A stretch of 64,000 bases of DNA from Candidatus Cloacimonadota bacterium (GTDB taxonomy: Bacteria; Cloacimonadota; Cloacimonadia; Cloacimonadales; Cloacimonadaceae). This document shows positions 7,324 to 16,476 of the stretch, one piece after another; position 1 is the stretch's first letter; every line of letters begins with the position of its first letter. A program made the position numbers and the translations under genes. The stretch is taken from the NCBI GenBank assembly GCA_012728875.1, contig JAAYEF010000018.1, forward strand, positions 1 through 64,000, in the 5' to 3' direction. Below the pieces are notes generated by a model. The model searched no databases and was not told where the DNA came from. It saw only the letters and a program-made list of their open reading frames with translations.

Positions 7324-8595
7324 ATGAAAAAAAACCTGATACTGACACTGCTGGTGATCAGTCTGAGCTTCGGCTGCGTTTGCAGCAAGTGTAAAAAAGG
7401 TAACGATTTGAAGGAGCCACCGCCATACCAGGAGATTGCGAACGAAGTGGGCACGCCAAACAATGCCCTGGCTTTCGATTTTTTCCAACTGGCGGAAAAA
7501 CCGGGGAAAAATCTATTCTTCAGCCCCTACAGCCTGAGTTCCGCGCTCAGCATGACCCAAGCCGGCGCCCGGGGCGAAACCGCCAATCAGATGACAAAGG
7601 CGCTGCATCTTGATCTTTTAGGGGCGGATCAGCATCAAGCCTTTCTGGCGCTGCAGGAAGAGCTGAATCTCATCGGCAAAAGCGGGAAAGCCGAGCTCAG
7701 CGTGGCAAACGCACTTTTCAACGCTGATAAAAACCAAAAGCGGATCAGAAAAGACTACGTTAACCTACTGCAACAGTGTTATTTAAGTGATCTCTACTCC
7801 CTGAATTTCAAGGACTTCAACGGCACGGCAAAGTTCATCAACAACTGGGTGAAGAAAAAAACCAAGGACCGCATCGATGAATTGGTGACACCTGATCATA
7901 TCAAGGAAAGCAATGAAGGTCTGGTGCTGGTCAACGCCATCCATTTCAAAGGAAACTGGGCGCAGGAATTCTACCCCAGCCGCACCAAGGAAGACGTCTT
8001 TTGGACTTCCTCAAAACTGCGTACGCAGGATTATAAGCGAACCGTGCAAATGATGAACGCCAATGGGGATTACAGTGTTGCCTGGGATGCTGGAGTCCAG
8101 ATTTTGGAGCTGTCTTACTCTCACAAAGATTTGGCAATGCTGTTTTTACTGCCGGATGAAATTGAAGGCTTTGCGAAACAGCTCAACGCCGAAAACCTGC
8201 AAAAATGGCGCTCTTCCCTGCGCACAACAGATATGAAGGTGCAGATCCCCAAGTTCAAGCTGGAATATGGGTTAAGCGATATCAAGAAAATGCTGGAAAG
8301 CTTGGGCATGGTTGACGCCTTCGATCCTATGCTGGCTGATTTTAGCGGCATCATGGAACCGGAAGTTCAGGAATTGATTTTCATCTACGACATCATCCAC
8401 AAAGCCATGGTGGAAATCAACGAGGAAGGAACTGAAGCCGCCGCCTCCACGGCTGTGATTATTGGAAGAGAAGCCTCCGCCGCTCTGCCCAGCGAACCGG
8501 TACTCTTCCGTGCGGACAAGCCCTTCATTTTCATGATCATACACAAACCCAGCGGCAGCCTGCTGTTTGTGGGCAAGATGAACGACCCTTCCTGA
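7324..8595 (+). CDS. Serpin, probably lipid-anchored (second of a tandem pair)
   Basis: The start is set at ATG 7324 (MKKNLILTLL), preceded by GGGGGT; the ORF track extends 12 codons further without support. The 423-residue product repeats the design of its neighbour: leader ending LSFGC (Cys18), VCSKCKK linker, and a complete serpin core (NLFFSPYSLSSALSMTQAGA, VLVNAIHFKGNW, FRADKPFIFMIIHKPSG). The hinge INEEGTEAAASTA is inhibitory in type, but the reactive loop that follows (VIIGREASAALPSEP) differs wholly from the first serpin. Counting from the hinge places Glu at P1 with Arg at P2. The pair probably inhibits different peptidases. An intrinsic terminator follows. Confidence 0.93.
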   Translation: MKKNLILTLLVISLSFGCVCSKCKKGNDLKEPPPYQEIANEVGTPNNALAFDFFQLAEKPGKNLFFSPYSLSSALSMTQAGARGETANQMTKALHLDLLGADQHQAFLALQEELNLIGKSGKAELSVANALFNADKNQKRIRKDYVNLLQQCYLSDLYSLNFKDFNGTAKFINNWVKKKTKDRIDELVTPDHIKESNEGLVLVNAIHFKGNWAQEFYPSRTKEDVFWTSSKLRTQDYKRTVQMMNANGDYSVAWDAGVQILELSYSHKDLAMLFLLPDEIEGFAKQLNAENLQKWRSSLRTTDMKVQIPKFKLEYGLSDIKKMLESLGMVDAFDPMLADFSGIMEPEVQELIFIYDIIHKAMVEINEEGTEAAASTAVIIGREASAALPSEPVLFRADKPFIFMIIHKPSGSLLFVGKMNDPS

Positions 8596-8613
8596 ATTTG
8601 ATTTGAAAGCAAA

Positions 8614-8645
8614 AAAGGCGGCTGTTGATGCCGCCTTTCTTTTTA
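8614..8645 (+). terminator. Intrinsic terminator after serpin 2
   Basis: AAAGGCGGC (8614-8622), loop TGTTGAT, GCCGCCTTT (8630-8638), then CTTTTTAT. It is preceded by an A run, so it could also act weakly in the other direction for the convergent tRNA. Confidence 0.88.
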
Positions 8646-8670
8646 TGCGAAAAAATCAGGGCAAAAAAAA

Positions 8671-8745
8671 TGGCTCCGGAAGAGGGATTCGAACCCCCGG
8701 CCTAGTGGTTAACAGCCACCCGCTCTACCGCTGAGCTATTCCGGA
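8671..8745 (-). tRNA. tRNA-Asn (anticodon GTT)
   Basis: Read on the - strand the sequence folds as a tRNA. It has a TCCGGAA acceptor arm pairing with TTCCGGA, D-arm GCTCAGCGGTAGAGC, anticodon stem GGTGG / CCACT with loop CTGTTAA, T-arm GGGGGTTCGAATCCCTC, discriminator G and an encoded CCA. The anticodon GTT reads Asn codons. The anticodon stem has one G-U pair; all other pairs are standard. It faces the serpin terminator and lies 40 bases beyond the stop of the amidohydrolase gene on the same strand. Confidence 0.97.
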
Positions 8746-8785
8746 ACTCATTGTATGGGGCAAAATCCTTGCAGGCGGAATTCTG

Positions 8786-9613
8786 TCAACCAAAATTATC
8801 GTTTTGACCCCAAAGCTGAGGTTCCAGCGGGATTTGGATATTCAAAAACTCATTCAGCCACCGCGAAACCTGATGGTAAAAAAGCGATTTCAACTCAAGG
8901 AAAGCCTCATCGTTCAGTTTGGAGGTCCACTCATCCATGAAGATCTTTTTGAATTCGATCGCCAGGCAGATGATGCGCTCCGGGTCAAGGCTATTCACCC
9001 AACGGGGGAAATGTCCGCCGGAGAACTTTACATCCATTCTGCAATCCAGGGTTTGGCTTTGCCAGGTTTGAGTGTTCAACAGTTCTCTCAATTCCTGCGC
9101 AGCAGGATAATGCTTTTGAGGAAGGTTGCTCCTGCCGATGATGATGTCCGGGTTTTCGCTTTGGGGGTCGGGTTCAGCATTTGGTCCTTTGCGGCGATGG
9201 TTGTAGCTGTGCAGGTCGAGCAGCACCAGCTTGGGATGTTCGCCTAAAAGCTTGCGGATTTGATATTCCATCAGGCGATGCCAGGATTCATAATCCCGAT
9301 GCAGATGCTGCAAAACATCAGCCGGGATGGGGACATTTCGAGCCTGCAAACCCCAGCAGTCTTCAGGGTTTTGGTAAACCGCCTTTTGCTGAGGACGGTT
9401 CAGGTCAACCGCAAAGCGGGAGCTTTCCAACACCACGCTGTTTGGAAAAAGACCGGCAATTTTGCCGGTGTGGGGGTCTTCCTCGCGCAGGCGCTCCGCT
9501 GCCGTGATGCCGCTGATGCGCTCCAGTTCCGGAGGCAGCCTGTGTCCGTTGTGGATGGCAGTTGCCAAAAGCGGCAGGCCTTCGTCCAGGATGCGAATGC
9601 TGGAATGAATCAC
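8786..9613 (-). CDS. N-formylglutamate amidohydrolase-like protein
   Basis: The 275-residue protein carries the marks of the N-formylglutamate amidohydrolase (HutG/FGase) family: IHNGHRLPPEL near residue 20, a central SRFAVDLNRP, LLDLHSYNHRR near residue 130, and DPDIIIGR. The His and Asp or Glu residues in these motifs are the expected zinc and substrate ligands. Family members hydrolyse N-formyl-glutamate to formate and glutamate in histidine breakdown, but no other hut gene is nearby, so the substrate may differ. No signal peptide is seen; it is probably cytoplasmic. It lies 37 bases after the lipoprotein gene on the same strand. Confidence 0.85.
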   Translation of the reverse strand: MIHSSIRILDEGLPLLATAIHNGHRLPPELERISGITAAERLREEDPHTGKIAGLFPNSVVLESSRFAVDLNRPQQKAVYQNPEDCWGLQARNVPIPADVLQHLHRDYESWHRLMEYQIRKLLGEHPKLVLLDLHSYNHRRKGPNAEPDPQSENPDIIIGRSNLPQKHYPAAQELRELLNTQTWQSQTLDCRMDVKFSGGHFPRWVNSLDPERIICLAIEFKKIFMDEWTSKLNDEAFLELKSLFYHQVSRWLNEFLNIQIPLEPQLWGQNDNFG

Positions 9614-9650
9614 GGGCGCCGCCGCTTGTTTGTTTTATTGAAAAATGAGC

Positions 9651-10403
9651 TCAAAACTCCATGCCCTGTTCGCTGCGCAGGGTTCCGGCATCCACGCCGT
9701 GCGGTCCTTTGCCGCTGAATTTCACAGGATTGGATTCCGTTTCCACGCCTATTTCCACGCTTTCCTTGCCACCGGAGCTGCTTTTGAAGGTGTTCAACAG
9801 GGTGATGGACTGGTTTTCCTCCCAGGGGAAGAGGAAGTGCGAGCCTTGCTGCCAATAGGTGTAGTCTGAAGGCATATCCGCCCAGTAGGCACGGACCTGG
9901 GTGCTGGAATAGGCTTTGTAATAGCCGGTGTTGTAGAGCACACCATTGCCAGGGATGCTGATGTCGTCCATGCTTTGCGCTCCCAAACTCCAGTTTACAT
10001 ACAACGGATGCAGGTTGTGGCGTCCGGTGTTGCGCATTTTCAGGAAGAAGAGGTCCGAATCCGTAATCAGACTGGTGGTGTAGGAATCACCGCTGATGTT
10101 GCGGGTGCGGCTCCATTCCACCACAAGGCCAATGCGGTTTCCGTCGGCGTCGCTGCCCCAGGTTTCGGCTTCATAGTGGTAGGAACCATCATTGCGGTTG
10201 ATGCTGAAGCTCACCGTTTTTCCGGGAGCAACCACTTTTGTGCCATAACCCTGCACCGTGACGCGGATATCCGTGTAGAGCATGTTTTGGAAATAAGCCA
10301 CAAACGGGGTGGGATCCACATTGGGGGGATTCACCACCTCAATGATGCATGAGGTCAAAAGCAATGCCGACAGGGTCAGAGCATAAAAAATTATCTTGCG
10401 CAT
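9651..10403 (-). CDS. Lipoprotein of unknown function
   Basis: The 250-residue protein starts MRKIIFYALTLSALLLTSC, a clear lipoprotein signal (Cys19). The mature part is rich in beta-prone Tyr, Thr, Ser and Gly (VTVQGYGTKVVAPGKTVSF, YHYEAETWGSDADG). I recognise no family. AAGGAG precedes the ATG. It lies between glyQ (147 bases upstream on the same strand) and the amidohydrolase gene. Confidence 0.8.
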   Translation of the reverse strand: MRKIIFYALTLSALLLTSCIIEVVNPPNVDPTPFVAYFQNMLYTDIRVTVQGYGTKVVAPGKTVSFSINRNDGSYHYEAETWGSDADGNRIGLVVEWSRTRNISGDSYTTSLITDSDLFFLKMRNTGRHNLHPLYVNWSLGAQSMDDISIPGNGVLYNTGYYKAYSSTQVRAYWADMPSDYTYWQQGSHFLFPWEENQSITLLNTFKSSSGGKESVEIGVETESNPVKFSGKGPHGVDAGTLRSEQGMEF

Positions 10404-10550
10404 GGTAAAACTCCTTTGGCTTGCCGCCTTTCGGGGCGGGAAACCACACTCTTTTCAAACCCGGATTCTGTTTTCATCCTCGGGCTTTCAAACATAATAC
10501 TCCGGGGAAACCAAAATCCTGCCAAAAGATTTTCTTTTTTAGCGGGAGGC

Positions 10551-11387
10551 TTATTTTTCCAGATATGCCAGGGCTGTTTTGCGTGCCAAATCCCTGATTC
10601 TGCCGATGTAAGCGGCTCTTTCCGTCACGCTGATCACACCGCGCGCATCCAAAAGATTGAAGTTGTGCGAACAGCGCAAAAGCTCGTCATAGGCGGGGAA
10701 GGGCAGCTTTTTTTCCACCAGCGCCAGGCACTCTTTTTCATGATCGGCAAACAGCCTGAAGAGCAGCCCGGTGTCGGCAGCGTTGAAGTTGTATTGGGAA
10801 AACTCCTGTTCCTTGTGGAAAAACAGCTCTCCATAGCTCAGGTGGTCGTTCCAGCGCAGCTCACGGTAGTCGTCCACATCCTGGATATACATGGCCAGGC
10901 GCTCCAATCCGTAGGTCAGTTCCACGCTCACGGGGAAGCAATCCTCACCTGCAACCTGCTGGAAATAGGTGAATTGGCTGATCTCCATGCCGTCCAGCCA
11001 AACTTCCCAACCCAAGCCCCAGGCGCCCAGAGTCGGGCTTTCCCAGTCGTCTTCCACAAAGCGGACGTCATGCTTGGAAATCGTGATTCCGATGGCTTCC
11101 AGGCTTCTGAGATACAGGTTTTGAATGTTGTCCGGTCCGGGTTTCAGGATCACCTGAAACTGATAGTAATGCTGAAGCCGGTTTGGGTTTTCGCCATAGC
11201 GTCCGTCTTTGGGACGCCGGCAGGGCTGGGCATAAGCCACGGCGGTGGGTTTGGGTCCCAGGGCTCCAAAAAAAGTGGCGGGATGAAAGGTTCCGGCTCC
11301 CATTTCCACGTCGTAAGGTTGTAAAACAGCACAACCCTCTGCAGCCCAATATGTTTGAAGTTTGAAGATGATGTCTTGAAAGGTCAT
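10551..11387 (-). CDS. glyQ: Glycyl-tRNA synthetase alpha subunit
   Basis: The 278-residue protein opens [37 protein letters not shown] and contains [32 protein letters not shown], the class II catalytic signature of the alpha chain of the tetrameric alpha2-beta2 enzyme. It charges tRNA-Gly and needs the beta chain GlyS for tRNA binding. Length is slightly below the usual ~300. glyS normally follows glyQ, but the next gene here is an unrelated lipoprotein, so glyS must be elsewhere. The start overlaps the stop of the MerR-like gene by 4 bases, and the gene is the last of the recJ-lnt operon. Confidence 0.95.
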   Translation of the reverse strand: MTFQDIIFKLQTYWAAEGCAVLQPYDVEMGAGTFHPATFFGALGPKPTAVAYAQPCRRPKDGRYGENPNRLQHYYQFQVILKPGPDNIQNLYLRSLEAIGITISKHDVRFVEDDWESPTLGAWGLGWEVWLDGMEISQFTYFQQVAGEDCFPVSVELTYGLERLAMYIQDVDDYRELRWNDHLSYGELFFHKEQEFSQYNFNAADTGLLFRLFADHEKECLALVEKKLPFPAYDELLRCSHNFNLLDARGVISVTERAAYIGRIRDLARKTALAYLEK

Positions 11388-11761
11388 TTTTTATACTCCC
11401 GGAGGCGGCGGCACTCCGTTCTGATTTCTTCCAGCCGGGAACGCAGGTCTGCAAGCACGCGCGTGGTTTCAGGGTTTAGCGGTGAAGCATTGGTTTTTGG
11501 TTTGGGAATTTCCCCCGCGCGAATCCGGCGGCGTTCCTCTTTCAGTTTCAGCCTTGCACCCTCAATCGTAAAGCGTTGATTGTGAAGCATATCCTGAATC
11601 CGGCGCAAAAGCTCCACATTTTCCTGGGTATATTTGCGAATCCTGCCTTGTTCCCGGCGGGGACGCAGAAAACTGAATTCACTTTCCCAATAGCGAATCA
11701 CATGCGGTTTTTCACCCAGCAAATTGCTGACTTCGCCGATGGTATAGTAATATTTTTTCAT
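11384..11761 (-). CDS. MerR-family transcriptional regulator (short)
   Basis: The 125-residue protein starts [26 protein letters not shown], a typical MerR winged helix with the RYWE signature, followed by [30 protein letters not shown] and a charged coiled-coil tail. No metal-binding cysteines are present, so it is of the ligand-free or protein-sensing subgroup often annotated as MerR-like. It overlaps lnt and glyQ by 4 bases each and is translationally coupled to both. Confidence 0.9.
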   Translation of the reverse strand: MKKYYYTIGEVSNLLGEKPHVIRYWESEFSFLRPRREQGRIRKYTQENVELLRRIQDMLHNQRFTIEGARLKLKEERRRIRAGEIPKPKTNASPLNPETTRVLADLRSRLEEIRTECRRLREYKK

Positions 11762-13284
11762 TTGGCGCCTCCAGGTTTCCTAAAACGGGCAAGCAGCGCC
11801 AAAAGCAGCGCAATTGCCACAAACACAAAGGGATAGCGATGAATCCGGCGAATGAACGGAACCTTGGCTGTCGTATAAAGGGGTGCGCTGATGTTTTTCA
11901 CCTCAAAGAGCCGGGTCTGAGCCAGAAATTTGCCCTTGGGATCAGCGATCAGCGAGATGCCGGTGTTTGCGCTGCGATAGATCTGGATTCTGTTTTCCAC
12001 GGCGCGGAAGCGGGTCATCACGGCATGCAGCCAGGGTCCGTAGGAACTGCCGAACCAGGCGTCGTTGGTGATGTTCACCAGGTAATCCTGCTTGTGAAAT
12101 TTCCCCGAAAGCGAATCCCGCGGAATCGCCATGCGATGGAAGATTTCCGGAAAAGCCAGTTCGTAGCAGATGGATGGCGAAAAGCCGAATTCACCACTTT
12201 CATCAAAGACAAGTTCGGTGCCAAACTCCCAATTGGCCTGACCCAGATTGACTTTCCACAGAACCGGAAACAGGCGCAGCCAAAGCATCCGTTCGCCCAC
12301 GGGAACCAGGATGTTCTTGAAATAGATGGGCTTGTTGAAATTATCCGGTTGAAACAGCGCGGAGGCATTGTAACTGCGCACCCCCACCGGGTGTTTGGGG
12401 TCGGTCTCATAATGCTGAAACCCTGTGTAAACATCCAGTTGAGCCTGCTCCACAAGCTCAATCATGTCGTAGCGTCCCCGGGAATTCCGAGCCAGCGGGG
12501 CAACCATGGCGCCTTCCGGCCAAATGATGATGCGGGCGGAATCTGCCTTGGCTTCCAAAGTGAGCTTCCTAAAGATCTCCAGGGATTTGAAGTATTGACT
12601 GTCATCCCACTTATCTTCCTGCGGTATGGAAGGTTGCATCACAAAAATCCCGGCATCGTGGCGGGTCAATTCCAGATTTTTGAGGCAATATGCCCCATAA
12701 GACAGCCAAGCTGCAAAAATGAGCACTATCCCAGTCAAAAAAGGCAGCATCCTCCGAGGCTGTTTTCGGGCTTGCAATGCTTTGTATAGCAAGAGGTTGA
12801 TTGCCATGATGAGGATGGATATCCCCACCACCCCGATCAGATCCGCCGCTTGGATCAGGATGCCATAATCCGCCAGAGAATAGGCTTGGTTGAACCATGG
12901 AAAGCGGGTTTCGCCAAAGTTTTGGATGAATTCGAAGGTCACCAAAACGCTCACAAAGCCCAAACAAGCAAAACGAGGCAGGGTTTTAAAGATGCGATTG
13001 ATGGCATAAAACACCAGATAGTATGCAAATACGTAAAAAAGCATCACGCCCACGAGAGCGCCCACATTCACATAGATCAGCCAGTAGAAAACCAAGGCAC
13101 AATAGACCACGGACATCATAAAACCCATCTGCAGCAGGCCTCTGGATTTGTTTTCAAGATTTTCAAACACATAGAGCAGCGGCAGCCAGCCCACAAAAGC
13201 CAGCCAGCCCAGATGCAGCGGCAGCCTGGAAAGCGCCAGCAGCAGCGCGCTGAGCAAAGTCAACAGCAGTTTATTGTTTTTCAT
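11758..13284 (-). CDS. lnt: Apolipoprotein N-acyltransferase
   Basis: This inner-membrane enzyme adds the third acyl chain to lipoproteins after signal peptidase II. The N-terminal half has about six membrane helices; the C-terminal half is a nitrilase-like domain. In the 511-aa ORF numbering the catalytic triad is Glu260 (WPEG), Lys326 (FKNILVPVGE) and Cys376 (SICYE), matching E267, K335 and C387 of E. coli. The start is taken as MKNNKLLLTL (13284); the ATG three codons earlier at 13293 is also possible. Either way it overlaps the upstream lipoprotein gene. The window is rich in lipoproteins, which are likely substrates. Confidence 0.93.
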   Translation of the reverse strand: MKNNKLLLTLLSALLLALSRLPLHLGWLAFVGWLPLLYVFENLENKSRGLLQMGFMMSVVYCALVFYWLIYVNVGALVGVMLFYVFAYYLVFYAINRIFKTLPRFACLGFVSVLVTFEFIQNFGETRFPWFNQAYSLADYGILIQAADLIGVVGISILIMAINLLLYKALQARKQPRRMLPFLTGIVLIFAAWLSYGAYCLKNLELTRHDAGIFVMQPSIPQEDKWDDSQYFKSLEIFRKLTLEAKADSARIIIWPEGAMVAPLARNSRGRYDMIELVEQAQLDVYTGFQHYETDPKHPVGVRSYNASALFQPDNFNKPIYFKNILVPVGERMLWLRLFPVLWKVNLGQANWEFGTELVFDESGEFGFSPSICYELAFPEIFHRMAIPRDSLSGKFHKQDYLVNITNDAWFGSSYGPWLHAVMTRFRAVENRIQIYRSANTGISLIADPKGKFLAQTRLFEVKNISAPLYTTAKVPFIRRIHRYPFVFVAIALLLALLARFRKPGGAK

Positions 13285-14101
13285 CCTTGGCACCGGTGTA
13301 AACCATTTTCATTTGCCAAATGCCATCATCCCAAAGCAGGGTGGCGATGTTTCCTCGCGCGGCAATGGAGATGGGGTTCATGCCTTCTCTGCCAGGGTCA
13401 AAAAGGCTGCCGCGACCGATGACCCAGGGATATGGCATGATGGAAAGAAATTCCCCCATCAGTGTGAAAACGCGGGTATCGGGCACCATAACACCATATT
13501 GCCATTGCATCAAGCCATGTGACCAAAGAAAATCCTTGTCGCAATCAATGCTTTGAGGGCGTTGCAGATTAAAGCGGCCGAAGCGATACATTTCACGCCC
13601 ATCCAGAGGAGAAATACAAACCAGCTCGTCTGGCGCGGCATCATAAACGAACAGTGTTCCATCCGGGGCAACGCAAAAAAGCTCTGGCTGCAGAAGCTTG
13701 GTAAGTGGAAAATCGGAGATATACTGACCTTCAGGGCTGTATTTGCGCAAGAGTTTGAGTGAGGAATCCAGCGCCAACAAGCCACCATCGGCATCAACGC
13801 CTATATCGCTGAGCCGCTGGAAGTTGGAGCGGTCAAACCCTATTCCGCCCACGCTGTTGAAACGCTCGCCATCCAAAAAGATGTCGATTTCCTGGCTTTC
13901 ACGGTTCAGGGCATACACCGTTCTGCCGCTGGATTCGCCAACCGCTTTGATGTATGGTCGCGGTGAAACTATTATTCTCAGAGGTTCCAGCCTGCCTTTT
14001 GCGAGGTCCAGCTTGGGTTTGTTCACGGCGCATCCAGCTGCCATGATGACCAAAATAGCCAGAATCGGCAGGCGGAGCTTTCGCTTTCGGTTAAAAAACA
14101 T
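13271..14101 (-). CDS. Lipoprotein with beta-propeller (NHL-like) repeats
   Basis: The 276-residue protein has an N-terminal signal with lipobox MAAGC (Cys24). The body shows repeats of the type seen in NHL or six-bladed propellers: LSDIGVDADGGLLALDSSLKLLRKY, LFCVAPDGTLFVYDAAPDELV and SIDCDKDFLW. It is probably an envelope-anchored propeller; no catalytic residues are recognised. It starts just after the recJ stop and its end overlaps the lnt start, so it is part of the same operon. Being itself a lipoprotein, it would be processed by the neighbouring Lnt. Confidence 0.75.
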   Translation of the reverse strand: MFFNRKRKLRLPILAILVIMAAGCAVNKPKLDLAKGRLEPLRIIVSPRPYIKAVGESSGRTVYALNRESQEIDIFLDGERFNSVGGIGFDRSNFQRLSDIGVDADGGLLALDSSLKLLRKYSPEGQYISDFPLTKLLQPELFCVAPDGTLFVYDAAPDELVCISPLDGREMYRFGRFNLQRPQSIDCDKDFLWSHGLMQWQYGVMVPDTRVFTLMGEFLSIMPYPWVIGRGSLFDPGREGMNPISIAARGNIATLLWDDGIWQMKMVYTGAKDEKQ

Positions 14102-14103
14102 CG

Positions 14104-15822
14104 TTACTCCTTCAGACGCAGGTCTTTAAGCTTGCCCTGGATACTGGTTTTATTGCCAAAACGGTTGAATTCCAAGGTGTAGGTGATGTCCAGAATGCTA
14201 TTTTTCTTCAGAAGTGGCAGCATATCGCCCAGATTGTAGCCGATAAGGTCCAGCGCTACTCCATCCTTAATCACCTTCAATTTCAAATGGTTACGGCCAA
14301 CTGTGTAGGGGTAGTTTGCCACGGTGACTTCGCGCGTGAGCAACACCGGTCTATTGTTATCCGGTCCAAAAGGCGCGAAGCGGTCCACCCAATTCAGCAA
14401 AAACTCGCTGATGTCGTAAAGTTCCAGTTCATAATCGATTTCCAGCGGGGTGGCAATCTGCTGCGGCTCAAGGTGTTCCGCCACATAGCGCGCAAGTTCG
14501 TTTTCAAAGCGGTCGATGTATTCCTGCAGGATGGTGAAGCCCACGGCATATTTGTGTCCGCCGAAACTGTGGAGGTTGTGTCCGATGTGGGTGAGCGCAG
14601 CAAAGAGGTCAAAATCCGCCACGCTGCGTCCGGAGCCGCTGCCAAAGCCTTCCTTGAAGGAAATCATGATGACGGGGCGGTCATATTTTTCCACCAGTTT
14701 TGATGCCACGATGCCGATCACGCCGGGGTGCCAGTCGTCGCTGGAAACCACGATGCAGGGCACGGACGCCAGATCCTTATATTTTTTGTCGATGATATCG
14801 CAAGCTTCGTGGTAGGTTTTTTGATCTTCCTGCTGGCGCAGGGAATTTTGGCGCTCAATGATTTCGGCAAGTTCCTTGCTTTGCAGGCGATCCCGGGAAA
14901 TCAGGAGATCCACCGCCACGGAAGCTGATCCCATGCGTCCGGCGGCGTTGATGCGCGGTGCGATGCCAAACACGATGTCGGTGGTGTCGAGGTTTTTGGC
15001 GTTCAAGCCGGAAATCTGCATGAGGGCGTTCAGCCCCAGATTCTTTTTGTCGATGAGGTGCTGCAAGCCGATGTGGGCAAAAATGCGGTTTTCACCGATG
15101 AGCGGGACGATGTCTGCAATGGTGCCAACCGCCACCAAATCCATATATTTGAGGGTGTTTTCCTCGCTGGCGACACCCCGGCGCCGATAGATCGCCATCA
15201 AAAGTTTGTAAGCCACTCCAACCCCCGCCAAATGTGGGAAAGGATAGGGACAGTCCGGAAGCTTGGGATTGATGATGGCCAGCGCGGGAGGCAGTTCTTC
15301 CTTGGGGTTGTGGTGGTCGGTGATGATGATCTCCATGCCCTGGGCGTTGATGGCTTCAATCTCTTCCAGGGCGTTCACTCCGCAATCCACACTGACGATC
15401 AGCGAAGTGCCGTTTTCTTTGAGTTGATCCAAGCCGCCCAGGGAGAGGCCATAGCCGTCGATCATGCGGTGGGGGATGTAAAAATCGATGATGGCGCCCA
15501 AACGCTTGAGCCCAAGATAGAGCAGGGTTGTGGCGGTGGTGCCGTCCACATCATAGTCGCCATAAATGGTGATGCGTTCGCCGGAATCGATGGCTTTCAG
15601 GATGCGCTGCACCGCTTTTTCCATGTCCGGAAACAGGAAGGGGTCATGTTGATGCGCAAGCTGTGGTTCGAAAAAGTCATTGATCTGCCGGGGCGTGCGA
15701 AGCTGCTTTCGATACAGCATTTCCGCCACCAACCGCGGGCAATGCAGCTCGTCAATCAAAGCCTTGATCTGGTCTCGTTGGTCGGAGTCAAATTCATCCG
15801 GCATCAACCATTTCTTTTGCAT
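14104..15822 (-). CDS. recJ: Single-stranded-DNA-specific exonuclease RecJ
   Basis: RecJ degrades single-stranded DNA 5' to 3' in recombination and mismatch repair. The 572-residue protein has the DHH phosphoesterase motifs IYGDYDVDGTTATTLL (Asp89, 91, 93), SVDCGVN and ITDHHNP (Asp169-His170-His171), then the DHHA1 region with GSGSGRSV and GGHKYAVGF. Length fits the family. The leader before the gene has TTATAAAT and AAGGTGA before the ATG. It is the first gene of the - strand run recJ, propeller lipoprotein, lnt, merR-like, glyQ. Confidence 0.96.
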   Translation of the reverse strand: MQKKWLMPDEFDSDQRDQIKALIDELHCPRLVAEMLYRKQLRTPRQINDFFEPQLAHQHDPFLFPDMEKAVQRILKAIDSGERITIYGDYDVDGTTATTLLYLGLKRLGAIIDFYIPHRMIDGYGLSLGGLDQLKENGTSLIVSVDCGVNALEEIEAINAQGMEIIITDHHNPKEELPPALAIINPKLPDCPYPFPHLAGVGVAYKLLMAIYRRRGVASEENTLKYMDLVAVGTIADIVPLIGENRIFAHIGLQHLIDKKNLGLNALMQISGLNAKNLDTTDIVFGIAPRINAAGRMGSASVAVDLLISRDRLQSKELAEIIERQNSLRQQEDQKTYHEACDIIDKKYKDLASVPCIVVSSDDWHPGVIGIVASKLVEKYDRPVIMISFKEGFGSGSGRSVADFDLFAALTHIGHNLHSFGGHKYAVGFTILQEYIDRFENELARYVAEHLEPQQIATPLEIDYELELYDISEFLLNWVDRFAPFGPDNNRPVLLTREVTVANYPYTVGRNHLKLKVIKDGVALDLIGYNLGDMLPLLKKNSILDITYTLEFNRFGNKTSIQGKLKDLRLKE

Positions 15823-16476
15823 CTTTATTTCACCTTATTTATAACTATTTGCCACACAACATGTTGGCGAATCTTTTCTGAAGCATGGCATCAATATCCA
15901 GCGCTCATTTCAGAGCCCAAGGGAAAGATCCATGCCTGAAGGAGCCATTCTCCATAGCCTTTCTTTCTTGTAAAGGGAAATTTATCAAAATCACGAACAA
16001 AACCGCTTCCTCCTTGGCCCGAGCCCGACAGCCACCCATCCCGCACCCATGAGCCTCCCGCCTTTGGACGGGTGGTTGACGGGTATCGGCACAATGGAAG
16101 GCGCTCACCTATCAAGGAGGACGCAGGCTTGGGCACTTCTTCCTTGTCGATGTTACCAATTGATAAATATGGACTTAGAGTTCCGGCAACAATCGTTCCA
16201 AGAGTTTGGACACGATAACTGCACAGACCAAAGCAAACCGGTTCCAGAATCAGAGGTTCGCATATAGCTGGAAAACTGAATTAAAAAGGGTTTGATGCGG
16301 CTGCTGAAAGTTTTTCATGGCGAAAAAACTTCCTGTAAAAAACATTTGACAGAATCACGGGTTGAGGATTTACAGCCTTATAGGATCAATGTGGTTTGCA
16401 GAATACCCTTGGCAACCACAGAGGCTGAACTTTTTCAGGTTCCTGGAGGGACCAAAAAGAACATAGGAGTTTTCTG
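15823..16476. other. Divergent spacer with a dispersed repeat copy and a hairpin
   Basis: The 654 bases separate recJ (-) from the giant C25 gene (+). They hold the recJ leader, a dispersed-repeat core (16006-16025), GC-rich inverted segments such as CCCGCCTTTGGACGGG near 16060, and a hairpin near 16389-16420 (GTGGTTTGC with GGCAACCAC). TTGACA occurs at about 16345 but no convincing -10 follows. ORFs of 60-81 codons here have no ribosome binding site and run across the repeat; I do not call them genes. Confidence 0.55.
16006..16025 (-). repeat. Dispersed repeat, copy 2 core
   Basis: CTTCCTCCTTGGCCCGAGCC is the exact reverse complement of GGCTCGGGCCAAGGAGGAAG at 29375-29394. Twenty identical bases in two unrelated spacers 13 kb apart is not expected by chance. 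A GC-rich hairpin (CCCG...CGGG) lies to its side, as in the other copies. Confidence 0.75.

Noticed and set aside
16389-16476. Possible riboswitch in the leader of the giant C25 gene
   Set aside because: One imperfect hairpin is visible but no conserved core of a riboswitch class I know.
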